Shown: positions 1 to 7,770 of the stretch, piece by piece
Numbering within the stretch: the stretch's first letter is position 1
Layout of the letters: the number at the start of each line of letters is the position of its first letter
Assembly (NCBI RefSeq): GCF_024494465.1
Contig: NZ_JAETXM010000028.1
Coordinates: forward strand, 1-48,626
Source: Bacillus sp. V3B
Lineage (GTDB): Bacteria > Bacillota > Bacilli > Bacillales > Cytobacillaceae
Length of the DNA stretch: 48,626 nt
Direction of reading: 5' to 3'
Made by a program: the position numbers and the translations under genes
The notes under the pieces: model-generated
Told to the model about the DNA's origin: nothing
The model's input: only the letters and a program-made list of their open reading frames with translations
Databases searched by the model: none

Positions 1-4
1 TAGA

Positions 5-303
5 TATTCAAAAGAATTTAAAGAAGAAATTGTGAAGTATTATAATGAACATCCAGAGTTAGGATACCTTCTGACGAGAGCGTTCGTCGTTGGGTGAAGG
101 AGAAGGAGGCTAGAGGGGATGAGGCCTTTAACCCAAAACCTAGAAAGAACCCAACCAAAGGGAAAATTAAGAGGAAAACACCGGAAATCTCAAGTGAGTA
201 CTGGGAAGACCCCAAAGATGCCAATGAACGTATCGCTTTCTTAGAGGCGGAGAATGCCTATTTAAAAAAGCTACTAGCCTTGCGAAAGGAGGGATCAGAT
301 TAA
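5..303 (+). pseudogene. IS3 OrfA remnant (HTH DNA-binding part of transposase)
   Basis: The first frame reads YSKEFKEEIVKYYNEHPELG from base 5, typical of IS3 OrfA starts. From about base 70 the reading continues in another frame as SDESVRRWVKEKEARGDE, so a short internal stretch of the helix-turn-helix has been lost around 62-70. The tail (NERIAFLEAENAYLKKL, about 225-280) is the leucine-zipper segment used by OrfA for multimerisation. The ATG at 94 is only an internal methionine of the original gene. Not functional. Confidence 0.75.
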
Positions 304-323
304 CTAAAACACACCATTACGAA

Positions 324-1164
324 ATGATAGAAGAACTCACTTCTCAATTTTCAGTATGCGATTTATGTTTAATGGCACCTGTCTCTAAAAGTGGGTTTTA
401 TAAGTGGAGGAAGCACTTAAATCAACCACCTACTACTAAACAATTAGAAGATGAGTATATTAAAAAATGGATCTTTTCATTAGATAAAACATTTAATCAT
501 ACTTACGGTTATCCACGTTTAACGAAAGAGATAAATATTTTAGTCGACAAGCCTATTAATCATAAACGTGTTTATCGTCTTCAAAAAGAGCTCGGGTTAA
601 AAGCGCAGATCTTTAAGAAAAAGAAAAATTATACAAACGAAGGATTTACAAGTAAAAATAGATTAAATCGTGACTTTCAAGCACACAAACCTTTTGAAAA
701 ATGGGTCACGGATATAACTAACCTATTTATCTACTGGTTTAACTCGTTTATATTTATCTGTCATACTTGATTTATGTACAAATGAAGTAGTCGGTTATCA
801 TATTAGTGACCAAAATGATAAAGACCTTGTCTTAAACACGCTTGATAAAGCAGTAATAAAAGGAGAGGTCAAAGGAACTCTCATCCACAGTGATCAGGGG
901 CATCAATATACATCTCATGACTATACAGATTACTTATGCGAACGAGATATGGTTAAAAGTATGTCACGTAAAGCGAACTGTTGGGATAACGCACCAATAG
1001 AAAGCTTCTTTGGACGTCTTAAGGAAGAAACTATGCGTATTCATAAGCCAAAAACAAAACAGGAAGTCCACAAAGTTATTAATGATTATATGGAATTTTA
1101 TAATAACCGTAGAAGACAGAAAAAACTAAGAGGTCAAACCCCTATTAATATAAACAAAATATAG
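324..1164 (+). pseudogene. IS3 OrfB transposase, rve integrase core, frameshifted
   Basis: This is the catalytic part of an IS3 transposase (HTH_21 region then rve/DDE domain). The first D is in WVTDIT near base 715, the second in IHSDQG near 893, and the E in NAPIESFFG near 1003. The frame breaks at about 720-735: the first frame runs into a TGA at 768-770, while the normal sequence (STGLTRLYLSVILDL) continues in a different frame to the stop at 1164. All three acidic residues survive, but the break separates the first D from the rest. Downstream genes point the other way and are unrelated. Confidence 0.85.
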
Positions 1165-1235
1165 TGGCTTGACCCCTACTTAAAAGTGTCTACTTGACAG
1201 GGGTATGCTTACAGACCCTCAGTGCTTTAATGCAG

Positions 1236-1250
1236 TGGGGGACAGGTACC
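1236..1250. repeat. Half copy of a dispersed GGGGACAGG palindrome
   Basis: The bases GGGGGACAGGTACC match one arm and the centre of the palindrome found complete at 40598-40617. The second arm is absent. It lies directly outside the IS3 right end. Confidence 0.4.
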
Positions 1251-1274
1251 TTTTCTATGAGTTGACACAGATAA

Positions 1275-1304
1275 AAACCTTAGAGTGTTTTCCCTCTAAG
1301 GTTT
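1275..1304 (-). terminator. Rho-independent terminator of the Dnd-like operon
   Basis: A perfect 11-bp stem, AAACCTTAGAG at 1275-1285 with CTCTAAGGTTT at 1294-1304, encloses an 8-nt loop. Read on the minus strand it follows the stop of the HerA-like gene by 6 nt and ends in TTTTTAT, the expected U-tract. It marks the HerA-like gene as last in its operon. Confidence 0.85.
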
Positions 1305-1310
1305 AACTGT

Positions 1311-2873
1311 TTAATTGATAAAGCGTTGATAAAACTGTTTGGCTTGCCACGTTGTGTAATGTTTATCCTCATCACGGAACTTTCTAGCATATACTCGTCC
1401 CGTAGGAGCATGGGTAACTGACTCACGAAGATTTTCAGAAATCGTTTTTGGAACACCTAACGCTTTTTCAATAGAAGTTCTTGTATTATCGGATCTTAAA
1501 AGAAGGGTCCAGTTCATTTGACTTGAATAGTCAAATTTCCTTTGTTCATAATCACCATAACCCTGAGTAAGGATGATAATCCCGATACCTTTTGAACGTA
1601 ATTCACGAAGCATTTTTTCTAAAACGGTATTGTTAGCTCCGAGGTAGTTATGAGCTTCGTCTAATACAATTACCGCACGCAATTCCCTCATCCCTGTTAC
1701 TGGGTCCTCTTTTGCCTCGTTCATCGTACGAGCTTCTTTATAAAGTTTGTTTAAGATGAAGAACATGGTTAATTCTTTGATTTTCATCTTAGCGTCGATG
1801 TTGTGTAAGTCATAAACAACATGTTTGTCATAAAGGTTACGAAAAAGTCCTTCATCATCTTTGTCTGGAAAAATCCCATGGACACTCATAGTATGGAAAA
1901 GCTGTGACAATGAATCTGGTTTAATACCTTCCTCTTCGTATTTCTCTCTAATGAATTGATTGACAGTCTCCACATCGGCCTCAGGGAATTTATCATAAAT
2001 TTCATATAAAAGGTACACAAGTCTCATATCTTGAGCTGTACCAATTCTAGGTTGAGTAGAGATTAAAATATCTTTTAACTCCTCAATTTTTTCACGATTC
2101 GGTTCACCGATATAAAAAGGGTTGTAGGGTAATCCATCATTATAAACATCCACCACATCCATACCAGTTGCTAACAGAAATTCGTCATCTCCAGCAATAT
2201 CACCTTTTCCAATGTCAAAAGCCGTCACAGAAACATGTGGTGCTTGTTCTGAAAGTTGAGCGATAAGTTCTTTGAAAAATTGTGTTTTACCAGAACCTGA
2301 TTTTCCGCTGATTCCTAGAAATTGATTATGCTCTTTGGAATTATAGTGAATTTCAACTGGGTTACCTTCATCATCTTCACCTAATCGTAAAACGATTGGT
2401 TCTACACGTTCAGGAACAGGGATGTCAATTCGATCCGCTGACCCTTTAGTAACAGTTTCATTTAATCCGTCAATAGATACTTTTCCTTTGTGATTCAATA
2501 AGGAAAGGAAAAACTGTTCTCCATCTTCCCTTTCTTCCTTCTTCAAAAGCAATAAACCACGTTCAATAGCTGCACGATACACTTCTAGTTTGAAGTCCTG
2601 ACTCAATTCCTTTACTCCGAATCTTTGGCGAATGATCGCATTAGTGATTGGTGTTTCAAAGACTTCTAGACGAACATCTTTCTTTTCACCAGGAATGCTA
2701 ATCCACTCAAAGTTGAGTGGAAGATTAGCAATCCCTTTGGCAAATGCAATAGTATAAATAATTTTAGCTCGTTTCTTTTCGTCATCATGCAAATTTTTAA
2801 AACGCTGTTCCTTTAATTCTTCATAATATTCTCCCGCTTCATGGTTATACCTAAAGCGTGTTGCTTCAGCCAT
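1311..2873 (-). CDS. HerA/FtsK-type P-loop ATPase (DUF87-like), partner of a DndD-type ATPase
   Basis: A 520-residue cytoplasmic ATPase. Walker A is GKSGSGKT at about 190-197, Walker B is VIVLDEAHNYL at about 401-411, and the RSKGIGIIILTQ segment at about 425-436 is the sensor region of HerA/VirD4/FtsK pumps. Such proteins form hexamers that move on or translocate DNA; in defence islands they often work with nucleases or SMC-like proteins. Residues 20-180 form an N-terminal region I cannot assign; by context it may take the place of DndE, but I see no DndE signature. The start ATG has GAGGTG 8 nt upstream. The gene follows the DndD-like gene by 14 nt and is followed by a terminator. No nuclease motif is visible. 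ATPase class is secure; pathway role is inferred from its neighbours. Confidence 0.85.
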   Translation of the reverse strand: MAEATRFRYNHEAGEYYEELKEQRFKNLHDDEKKRAKIIYTIAFAKGIANLPLNFEWISIPGEKKDVRLEVFETPITNAIIRQRFGVKELSQDFKLEVYRAAIERGLLLLKKEEREDGEQFFLSLLNHKGKVSIDGLNETVTKGSADRIDIPVPERVEPIVLRLGEDDEGNPVEIHYNSKEHNQFLGISGKSGSGKTQFFKELIAQLSEQAPHVSVTAFDIGKGDIAGDDEFLLATGMDVVDVYNDGLPYNPFYIGEPNREKIEELKDILISTQPRIGTAQDMRLVYLLYEIYDKFPEADVETVNQFIREKYEEEGIKPDSLSQLFHTMSVHGIFPDKDDEGLFRNLYDKHVVYDLHNIDAKMKIKELTMFFILNKLYKEARTMNEAKEDPVTGMRELRAVIVLDEAHNYLGANNTVLEKMLRELRSKGIGIIILTQGYGDYEQRKFDYSSQMNWTLLLRSDNTRTSIEKALGVPKTISENLRESVTHAPTGRVYARKFRDEDKHYTTWQAKQFYQRFIN

Positions 2874-2887
2874 CTATATTCACCTCT

Positions 2888-4906
2888 TTATCTGAAATAT
2901 CCATCGACCACTTGTACTTCATGGTGATCTTCAGGAGAAATTTCTAATCGATATTCTCTTGCGATAAACGGTTTAATCATTCCCTTACGACTAACAGAGA
3001 TTTCCTCTTCAGTAGACAAGATAATAACTTGTGGACCCGCATAAGGGAAATAGTGTTCTAACATATTGTGTTTATGCTCTGCATCTAAACGACCTAATGG
3101 TGTATCGATGATCACAGGGTATTGACGCTTTGATGCTTTTTGCAACGCCCATAGAAAAGACACTGCATAAATTTGTTTCTCTGATTGAGAAAGGTTATTC
3201 TTATGAATCTCCTGGTCTAAATCATTATCAAATGTCACCTTTAATGTAACAGGATCAAATTTGAAGTTACGAGCATAATCTTTCTTGCGGTGGAGTTTCT
3301 TGAACATCTCTGTTAGGTATTTTTCCACATCTTCCGTTTTGCGTTTTTTCAATACCGTTACGAAGTGGAGCAATACATCACGAACACTCTCCGCCTTTTC
3401 AATTTTTTTGAGCAATTTATTTTTGGAATCTAGTTTTTTCTTCATTTCATTCCTTTGGATAATCAGCGAATCTCTCTGAACCTTAAGTTGTTCCAATTGA
3501 AGAGTCATCATTTTCATATCCGCTTTCAATTCATTATATTGCTCTTCAAGTTTTGCAAGTTCGTCTTGAGTAGAGTGAACTTCTGAATCCTTTGGAAGGC
3601 TCATTAATTGAGTTTGAATTTTATCAATCTCAATTAATAAAGTACGGTATTCCTCAGAAATTTCTTCAGAAGAAGATAACCCAGAATAAGCACTTGATAT
3701 TGCCTCTTCTAAATCACGTTCAAATCGTTCCATTTCTATATGAGAAATAGCATCGTTATGAATCAGAGGAACTTCCTCTACACTATTTGGACTCATTGTC
3801 GTTTCCCAAACCTTACGCTGCAACTGTTTGATCACTTTCTTTTGATAAGAAGAAAGTGGGGGATCAACCTCTTCATGTTCTAATTGGGCAACTAATTCAT
3901 CAAAAATAGCCTCAGTTTGTTCACCCAATGTCATTTCTTCTATATAACATTTTTCTTTTACCAGTTGGTCTTTAATATCAACTAGCAGGGGTTCCATTAT
4001 GATGTTGGCAAGGGACCCGCTCATATATTCAATGATTCTATTTCTTAGTTCTCGTTTTCTGACTTCCATGGATTCCAAATTACGGAGTAACATAGGACGT
4101 TGGAAGTTAGAGGCTAACCCTTTATTCATAAGCCAGCTGTTAAGCTTCTTAATTTCAACATTTAAATTCGTAAATTCAATGTCCTTATTTCTTAGTTGTC
4201 TGGTGATTGACTCACTCTCCTCATTTAAGCGATAAATGTCAGAGGATAATTTAGCTAGTTGGGAGTGAGCCACACTTTTATCTAACTCTTTTTCTTTCTT
4301 TTTAATAAATTTGTCTAAAGATTCCGCTAGATGGACATAATTACTAATATTCAACGTATCCATCATGGCGTTTTCAATTTGTTTGTCGAATGTATCATCG
4401 TTTGCAACCAATTGAACTTTTTCCCCATCGAATAAAAAGAATTGGCTGGTTTCTAGGGGCATCAACGTCTGTAAGAAAATATTTTTATCTTGATTATCTT
4501 CAAAATCTGGTGGGGCCTTTCCATTTATTGTGACGGTTAAGGTTTCACCAAATTCTTTTGGTTCTGATAAATCCCATTCTCTTCGAATGATGATGGTATC
4601 TGTTTCATCTTCATGATTCGGAACAGAAAGCTCTAATTCAATGTAAGAATTAAAATCACCTTCGTTTTTACTCTTGTTGTTTAGCATGCTGTTAATATAC
4701 TGCTTGTAAGCTCCTCTTTTCACGCAATCCGCTTGAGGACCAAACCAGGCTGTTTTTACTCCGTTAAGAAGAGTCGTTTTCCCTTCACCACTTCGACCAC
4801 CCACTGGAATGATCACTCGGTTAGAGCCAGGTTCTACATCAAAGTAAAACTCTTTTAATTTGTAGTAGACTCCCCAATTGTTAAAGGATACACGATTGTA
4901 TAGCAT
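2888..4906 (-). CDS. DndD-type SMC/Rad50-like ATPase
   Basis: A 672-residue ABC-type ATPase with a long central coiled coil. Walker A is GGRSGEGKTT at about 36-45. The DndD hallmark FLFDGEK is at about 157-163. The signature LSQSEKQIYAVSFLWAL starts near 572, and Walker B plus D-loop (VIIDTPLGRLDAEH) is near 598-611, followed by VIILSTEEEI. Length and motif order match DndD, the ATPase of DNA phosphorothioation in Dnd systems. In those systems it works with DndC (PAPS-reductase-like), DndE and a cysteine desulfurase, none of which is present here. AAAGGAGG precedes the ATG by 8 nt. A 108-nt gap separates it from the small upstream gene. Membership of the DndD family is firm; participation in sulfur modification is doubtful because the chemistry genes are missing. 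Confidence 0.88.
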   Translation of the reverse strand: MLYNRVSFNNWGVYYKLKEFYFDVEPGSNRVIIPVGGRSGEGKTTLLNGVKTAWFGPQADCVKRGAYKQYINSMLNNKSKNEGDFNSYIELELSVPNHEDETDTIIIRREWDLSEPKEFGETLTVTINGKAPPDFEDNQDKNIFLQTLMPLETSQFFLFDGEKVQLVANDDTFDKQIENAMMDTLNISNYVHLAESLDKFIKKKEKELDKSVAHSQLAKLSSDIYRLNEESESITRQLRNKDIEFTNLNVEIKKLNSWLMNKGLASNFQRPMLLRNLESMEVRKRELRNRIIEYMSGSLANIIMEPLLVDIKDQLVKEKCYIEEMTLGEQTEAIFDELVAQLEHEEVDPPLSSYQKKVIKQLQRKVWETTMSPNSVEEVPLIHNDAISHIEMERFERDLEEAISSAYSGLSSSEEISEEYRTLLIEIDKIQTQLMSLPKDSEVHSTQDELAKLEEQYNELKADMKMMTLQLEQLKVQRDSLIIQRNEMKKKLDSKNKLLKKIEKAESVRDVLLHFVTVLKKRKTEDVEKYLTEMFKKLHRKKDYARNFKFDPVTLKVTFDNDLDQEIHKNNLSQSEKQIYAVSFLWALQKASKRQYPVIIDTPLGRLDAEHKHNMLEHYFPYAGPQVIILSTEEEISVSRKGMIKPFIAREYRLEISPEDHHEVQVVDGYFR

Positions 4907-5014
4907 GAGGTTTTTCCTCCTTTACTAGATTTTATTGTTTTGTAAACTATCTAAATTATCGTTCGCCTTGCTCACGAACCTTTCAAGAAGGCTCGTAAGA
5001 AGGGGCTGATACGC

Positions 5015-5269
5015 TTACGTATGCTCTTCGAGGAATTCATCGAAGATTTCGTCAAACGTGTCGTTGATACGTAGCTTGTAAACCTTACCTCTATAGCTTG
5101 CTTGCACTTTAGAAAGGTCTTTAACCAATTTGTATTCAACACCAAAGTCAACGCATGTGTCATGGAGCATTTGCTCTTCTGGGTCCAATTCTTGTTTTTT
5201 ACGCTTTCGTTCACGATACGCTTCCAACTCATTACCCAGATCGAAGAACTCTTCTGCGCTTTCTCCCAC
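5015..5269 (-). CDS. Small acidic protein, first gene of the Dnd-like operon
   Basis: About 84 residues, acidic at both ends with a charged KRKKQ centre and a FDEIFDEFLEEHT tail. I recognise no family. The start is a GTG at 5269, 8 nt behind AGGAGG (5283-5278); an earlier in-frame GTG at 5278 overlaps that ribosome binding site and is unlikely. A competing frame has ATG at 5271, but its product is serine- and lysine-rich and looks like a shadow. It may be an accessory or DNA-binding subunit of the downstream ATPases, taking the position small DndE-like subunits hold elsewhere; that is inference from position only. Confidence 0.6.
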   Translation of the reverse strand: MGESAEEFFDLGNELEAYRERKRKKQELDPEEQMLHDTCVDFGVEYKLVKDLSKVQASYRGKVYKLRINDTFDEIFDEFLEEHT

Positions 5270-5283
5270 ATCGATCACCTCCT

Positions 5284-6066
5284 AGAAAAGTAATATTGTC
5301 TTTCTGTTTTGCATTATGGACAGGTTCTCCCTTATCTATAACCATTTTTTTTAAAAAAATTTATAACTTTAACGAAATGCAGTCGTATCAAGGAAAAATA
5401 GTGATTCGAAATCGTAGCAAATTATGAATAAAAGAAAATAAGTGATTCTTCAACTCATAAATAGTATATTTTTCCCTTTTGTTTTTTCGTGTTAAAAAGT
5501 TGAACAGAGAAAAGAACCTGTAGAGAGGCAAACAATATACTTTACGAAATTAGGAGATCATCTACGTAGAATAGAAAAGGTAAAGGTAAGTGTGGAAAGA
5601 TATGTTATTTTTGAAATAGTTGTGAAATATAAAATTGTAGTTATTACGTAACACTGAAGTAACACATATTGGAGACAAACAGATAAGGGAGTAGGGAGTT
5701 TGATAAACGGTAAATAATTAAATAAAGGAGTATTCAAAAAGATAGTTGAAATGCAAAAAAATTGAGAAAATGATTGATTGAGAAGAGACCTTAATAGGAA
5801 TGGAAGTAAATTTAAAGGACATTATGCAATGGTTGAGTTCGTAGATGGGAATCAACAAGAAGTCCATTTATATGTCCAAGAAAGTACTCAACATAATTAT
5901 TCTGATGTTAGAATTTTATCATCCCTTCATCATTTTGTGCGGAAATGTAAAAAATGAATTGATACGAATTAGCATGTTTAAAATACGCTAAAGTGTTAAG
6001 AATGAAATTAGAAGATGCTTTTAATTTTATGAATTAACGCCATTAAACGGAAAAGTATCAATGGAT
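5284..6066. other. AT-rich intergenic region with a short ORF remnant
   Basis: This 780-base stretch carries the presumed minus-strand promoter of the Dnd-like operon (the AT-rich run at 5335-5365) and no convincing complete gene. An open plus-strand stretch of about 42 codons (5829-5957, starting MVEFVDGNQQEVHLYVQE) continues upstream in frame without a start and may be a gene fragment. No repeat or RNA gene was recognised. Confidence 0.4.
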
Positions 6067-6080
6067 GGAGGGAAAAAGTG

Positions 6081-6722
6081 ATGAAACAAAGGTCCTTTTT
6101 TAATAAACAAGATATTCTAACAAGGTTTGATGAAAAAGAAATTATTTCAAAATTTTCATATAATGAAATTCTATCTAGATTAACAAAGAATGAAATTTAT
6201 CAAAAGTATACTTCAGATGAAATTTTAGCAGTGGCTAAAAGATATGCAGATGAATATACAGAAGGTTATATCACAACTTATTGCATTAAAGGCAAATGGT
6301 ATACAGGCTTTGGAATGGATGGAGATAAGTACAATATAGAGAAATTAAAAGAAATGGCAGAAGGGGATCATTATATAGAGTCTTTATTTAATGCTCTGTA
6401 TAGCGAAGTTTATGAAACAGAAACTGAAAATGATTATAATGTTGAAAATTTAGTGAAGTTAGAAATAGATAAAAAGAAGAATAAAAAAGTTGTAAAAGAA
6501 ATTAAGCGACTTCCTTATTTAACAACAGGGGAAGCGGAAGAAAAATGGAGCAAACCAAAAGGCACAATTCGTAATTTAATACATAGAGGAAAACTTGAAA
6601 ATGAAATCGAAAATGGATTAATTAAAAGAACAGGTAAACTTTGGATGGTAGATGAAAAGTTAATGTATGAACTTTACGGAGAGCCAGCAGAAACAACTGA
6701 AAGACTGGTAAGCGTAAAATAA
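6081..6722 (+). CDS. Hypothetical protein with N-terminal short repeats and C-terminal HTH-like segment
   Basis: A protein of 213 residues of unknown function. The first 45 residues contain four degenerate copies of an approximately 10-residue unit ending in NEI or DEI (for example FDEKEI, FSYNEI, LTKNEI, YTSDEI), probably helical. The C-terminal 60 residues (LTTGEAEEKWSKPKGTIRNL onward, ending near LYGEP) resemble a winged helix-turn-helix of excisionase or MerR type. ATG at 6081 is preferred: GGAGGG at 6067-6072 sits 8 nt upstream, against 5 nt for the GTG at 6078. It is a single gene with its own terminator at 6861-6892. It could be a regulator of the neighbouring operon; nothing in the sequence proves that. 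Confidence 0.7.
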   Translation: MKQRSFFNKQDILTRFDEKEIISKFSYNEILSRLTKNEIYQKYTSDEILAVAKRYADEYTEGYITTYCIKGKWYTGFGMDGDKYNIEKLKEMAEGDHYIESLFNALYSEVYETETENDYNVENLVKLEIDKKKNKKVVKEIKRLPYLTTGEAEEKWSKPKGTIRNLIHRGKLENEIENGLIKRTGKLWMVDEKLMYELYGEPAETTERLVSVK

Positions 6723-6860
6723 ATTAAAACAAATAAGAATACATTGTATAAAAAATAAAATTTTTCCACGTAATAGTTAATGGCTTTAAACAGTATTCAA
6801 CAGCTTATAAGCTTATGTGTATAAAATTCTAAAACTATGTATGTGAGTAAATAATGGAGG

Positions 6861-6892
6861 AAAGTCTAGGTCTGGAGAGCCTAGACTTTTTT
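6861..6892 (+). terminator. Rho-independent terminator
   Basis: AAAGTCTAGG (6861-6870) pairs with CCTAGACTTT (6880-6889) around a 9-nt loop, followed by further T residues. It lies about 140 nt behind the HTH-like gene. Its T-run is joined directly to the 5' end of a group II intron stub. Confidence 0.85.
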
Positions 6893-7180
6893 GTATGCCC
6901 AGTATGGGTGCATGCAGACTCTAGGGTGCAAGTCACGAACAATGAAGGCAGTAGTAGCTGTAGCTTAAGGCAAGGTAGTACGAGGTTGTATTGCTGAAGG
7001 AAGCTGGCTACAAACTTCTGCTCTGAGGAACACGAATCTCATATAAGCCAGGTGACATTGGATGAGTCTGACAAACATGACAAAGTCCTTACTGCCGAAG
7101 GTGTCATAGAGTAAAATGAGGAGGAATTATAACCATGGCACCGCCCGAATAGATACAAAACGGTAAAATATCCAACGGGT
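6893..7180 (+). mobile_element. Truncated group II intron (5' domain I region), probably class C
   Basis: The sequence starts GTATGCCCAGTATGGGTGC, close to the GTGYG-type 5' ends of bacterial group II introns. It continues with stretches typical of domain I (GTAGCTTAAGGCAAGG, GAACACGAATCTCATATAAG, GATGAGTCTGACAAAC). It begins exactly after the U-tract of the terminator at 6861-6892, the target preference of class C introns. The reverse transcriptase ORF and domains V/VI are not found, so the intron is dead. The 3' limit is uncertain. Confidence 0.65.
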
Positions 7181-7188
7181 AGATTCAA

Positions 7189-7536
7189 TTGTCCGATACC
7201 ATTCATCTAAAAGAAGAGATGTTTTCGTTTGTGAAAATACGTCGGAAAAGCGGAGCACTCAGAGAAACACCGGAATGGAGCATTTATGATAGTGTTGACT
7301 TGCCGTATGAGAGAAAATCAGGTCTTTTTCAATGGTCTGATTATGTTTCCATGAGTATAGCGAACAGTCCAAACTCTAGGAGAAAGACAAAAACGTTCCT
7401 GATCAAGCTAGAAAAGGCGAACGAGCCTTTTCAAAAAGAGCACTCGTATGAAATTAAGATACCCGTTTGCCACTCTACAATAAGTCGACTAGAATTGGCA
7501 ATGGTTTTTCAAAGTTTTCGCCATTCCTCTATTTAA
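7189..7536 (+). CDS. Unrecognised ORF, possibly a gene fragment
   Basis: An open frame of 115 codons starting TTG, without a convincing ribosome binding site, in the scar behind the intron stub. The product (starting MSDTIHLKEEMFSFVKIRRK) has a plausible composition but no motif I know. Its position between two fragments suggests that it is itself truncated. It runs towards the convergent mcrC gene. Confidence 0.3.
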   Translation: MSDTIHLKEEMFSFVKIRRKSGALRETPEWSIYDSVDLPYERKSGLFQWSDYVSMSIANSPNSRRKTKTFLIKLEKANEPFQKEHSYEIKIPVCHSTISRLELAMVFQSFRHSSI

Positions 7537-7589
7537 TATAATGCTGCGACGTCATATCCGTTGCCGTTACATGCCATTAAAACATGTTT

Positions 7590-7641
7590 AGAATACATTG
7601 GATTAAACAAATAAATAATGAAGAAACACAATCTCTATTAC
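7590..7641 (+). pseudogene. Fragment of a NERD/UvrD-type helicase gene
   Basis: The bases coding INNEETQSLLL match the segment around 17330-17365 of the intact NERD-helicase gene (SLINEETQSLLL) with few changes. The match ends where a palindromic repeat begins at 7642. Only about 50 bases are recognisable. A further possible echo (LSLNYSKG near 7690) recalls VLSINYRN of the same protein. Confidence 0.45.
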
Positions 7642-7670
7642 TAGCGAACAGTCCCTGTCACTGTTGGCTA
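7642..7670. repeat. REP-like palindrome, GAACAG...CTGTT(C/G) family
   Basis: TAGCGAACAG (7642-7651) and CTGTTGGCTA (7661-7670) form a hairpin with one mismatch around TCCCTGTCA. Related hairpins are at 11608-11634, 25350-25378 and 42870-42910. The repeat interrupts the helicase fragment just upstream. Confidence 0.75.
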
Positions 7671-7770
7671 AGTACATTTGAGGAGATTCTCTCATTAAAT
7701 TATAGTAAAGGTGGAGAATATATTACTAATAAGTTTATCTTGTTCTCAATCCACAATTTCTTTCATGGCC

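Larger units (their letters stand above)
1..1205 (+). mobile_element. IS3-family insertion sequence, degenerate, cut by the left window edge
   Basis: The segment holds an OrfA-like piece and an OrfB-like piece in the usual IS3 order, both broken (separate entries). After the OrfB stop the sequence at about 1184-1205 (TGTCTACTTGACAGGGGTA) looks like the right terminal end of an IS150-type IS3 element. The left end lies outside the window, so target duplication cannot be tested. With both frames disrupted the element should not move by itself. Assignment to IS3 rests on the DDE residues and the helix-turn-helix plus leucine-zipper style OrfA tail. Confidence 0.85.

Noticed and set aside
3285-4235. 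Plus-strand ORFs opposite the DndD-like gene
   Set aside because: They are antisense shadows of the coiled-coil coding region, with no ribosome binding sites.
4972-5271. 99-residue minus-strand ORF starting at ATG 5271
   Set aside because: Overlaps the acidic 84-residue frame almost completely; its composition is shadow-like (many Ser, Thr, Lys) and the other frame has better spacing to AGGAGG.
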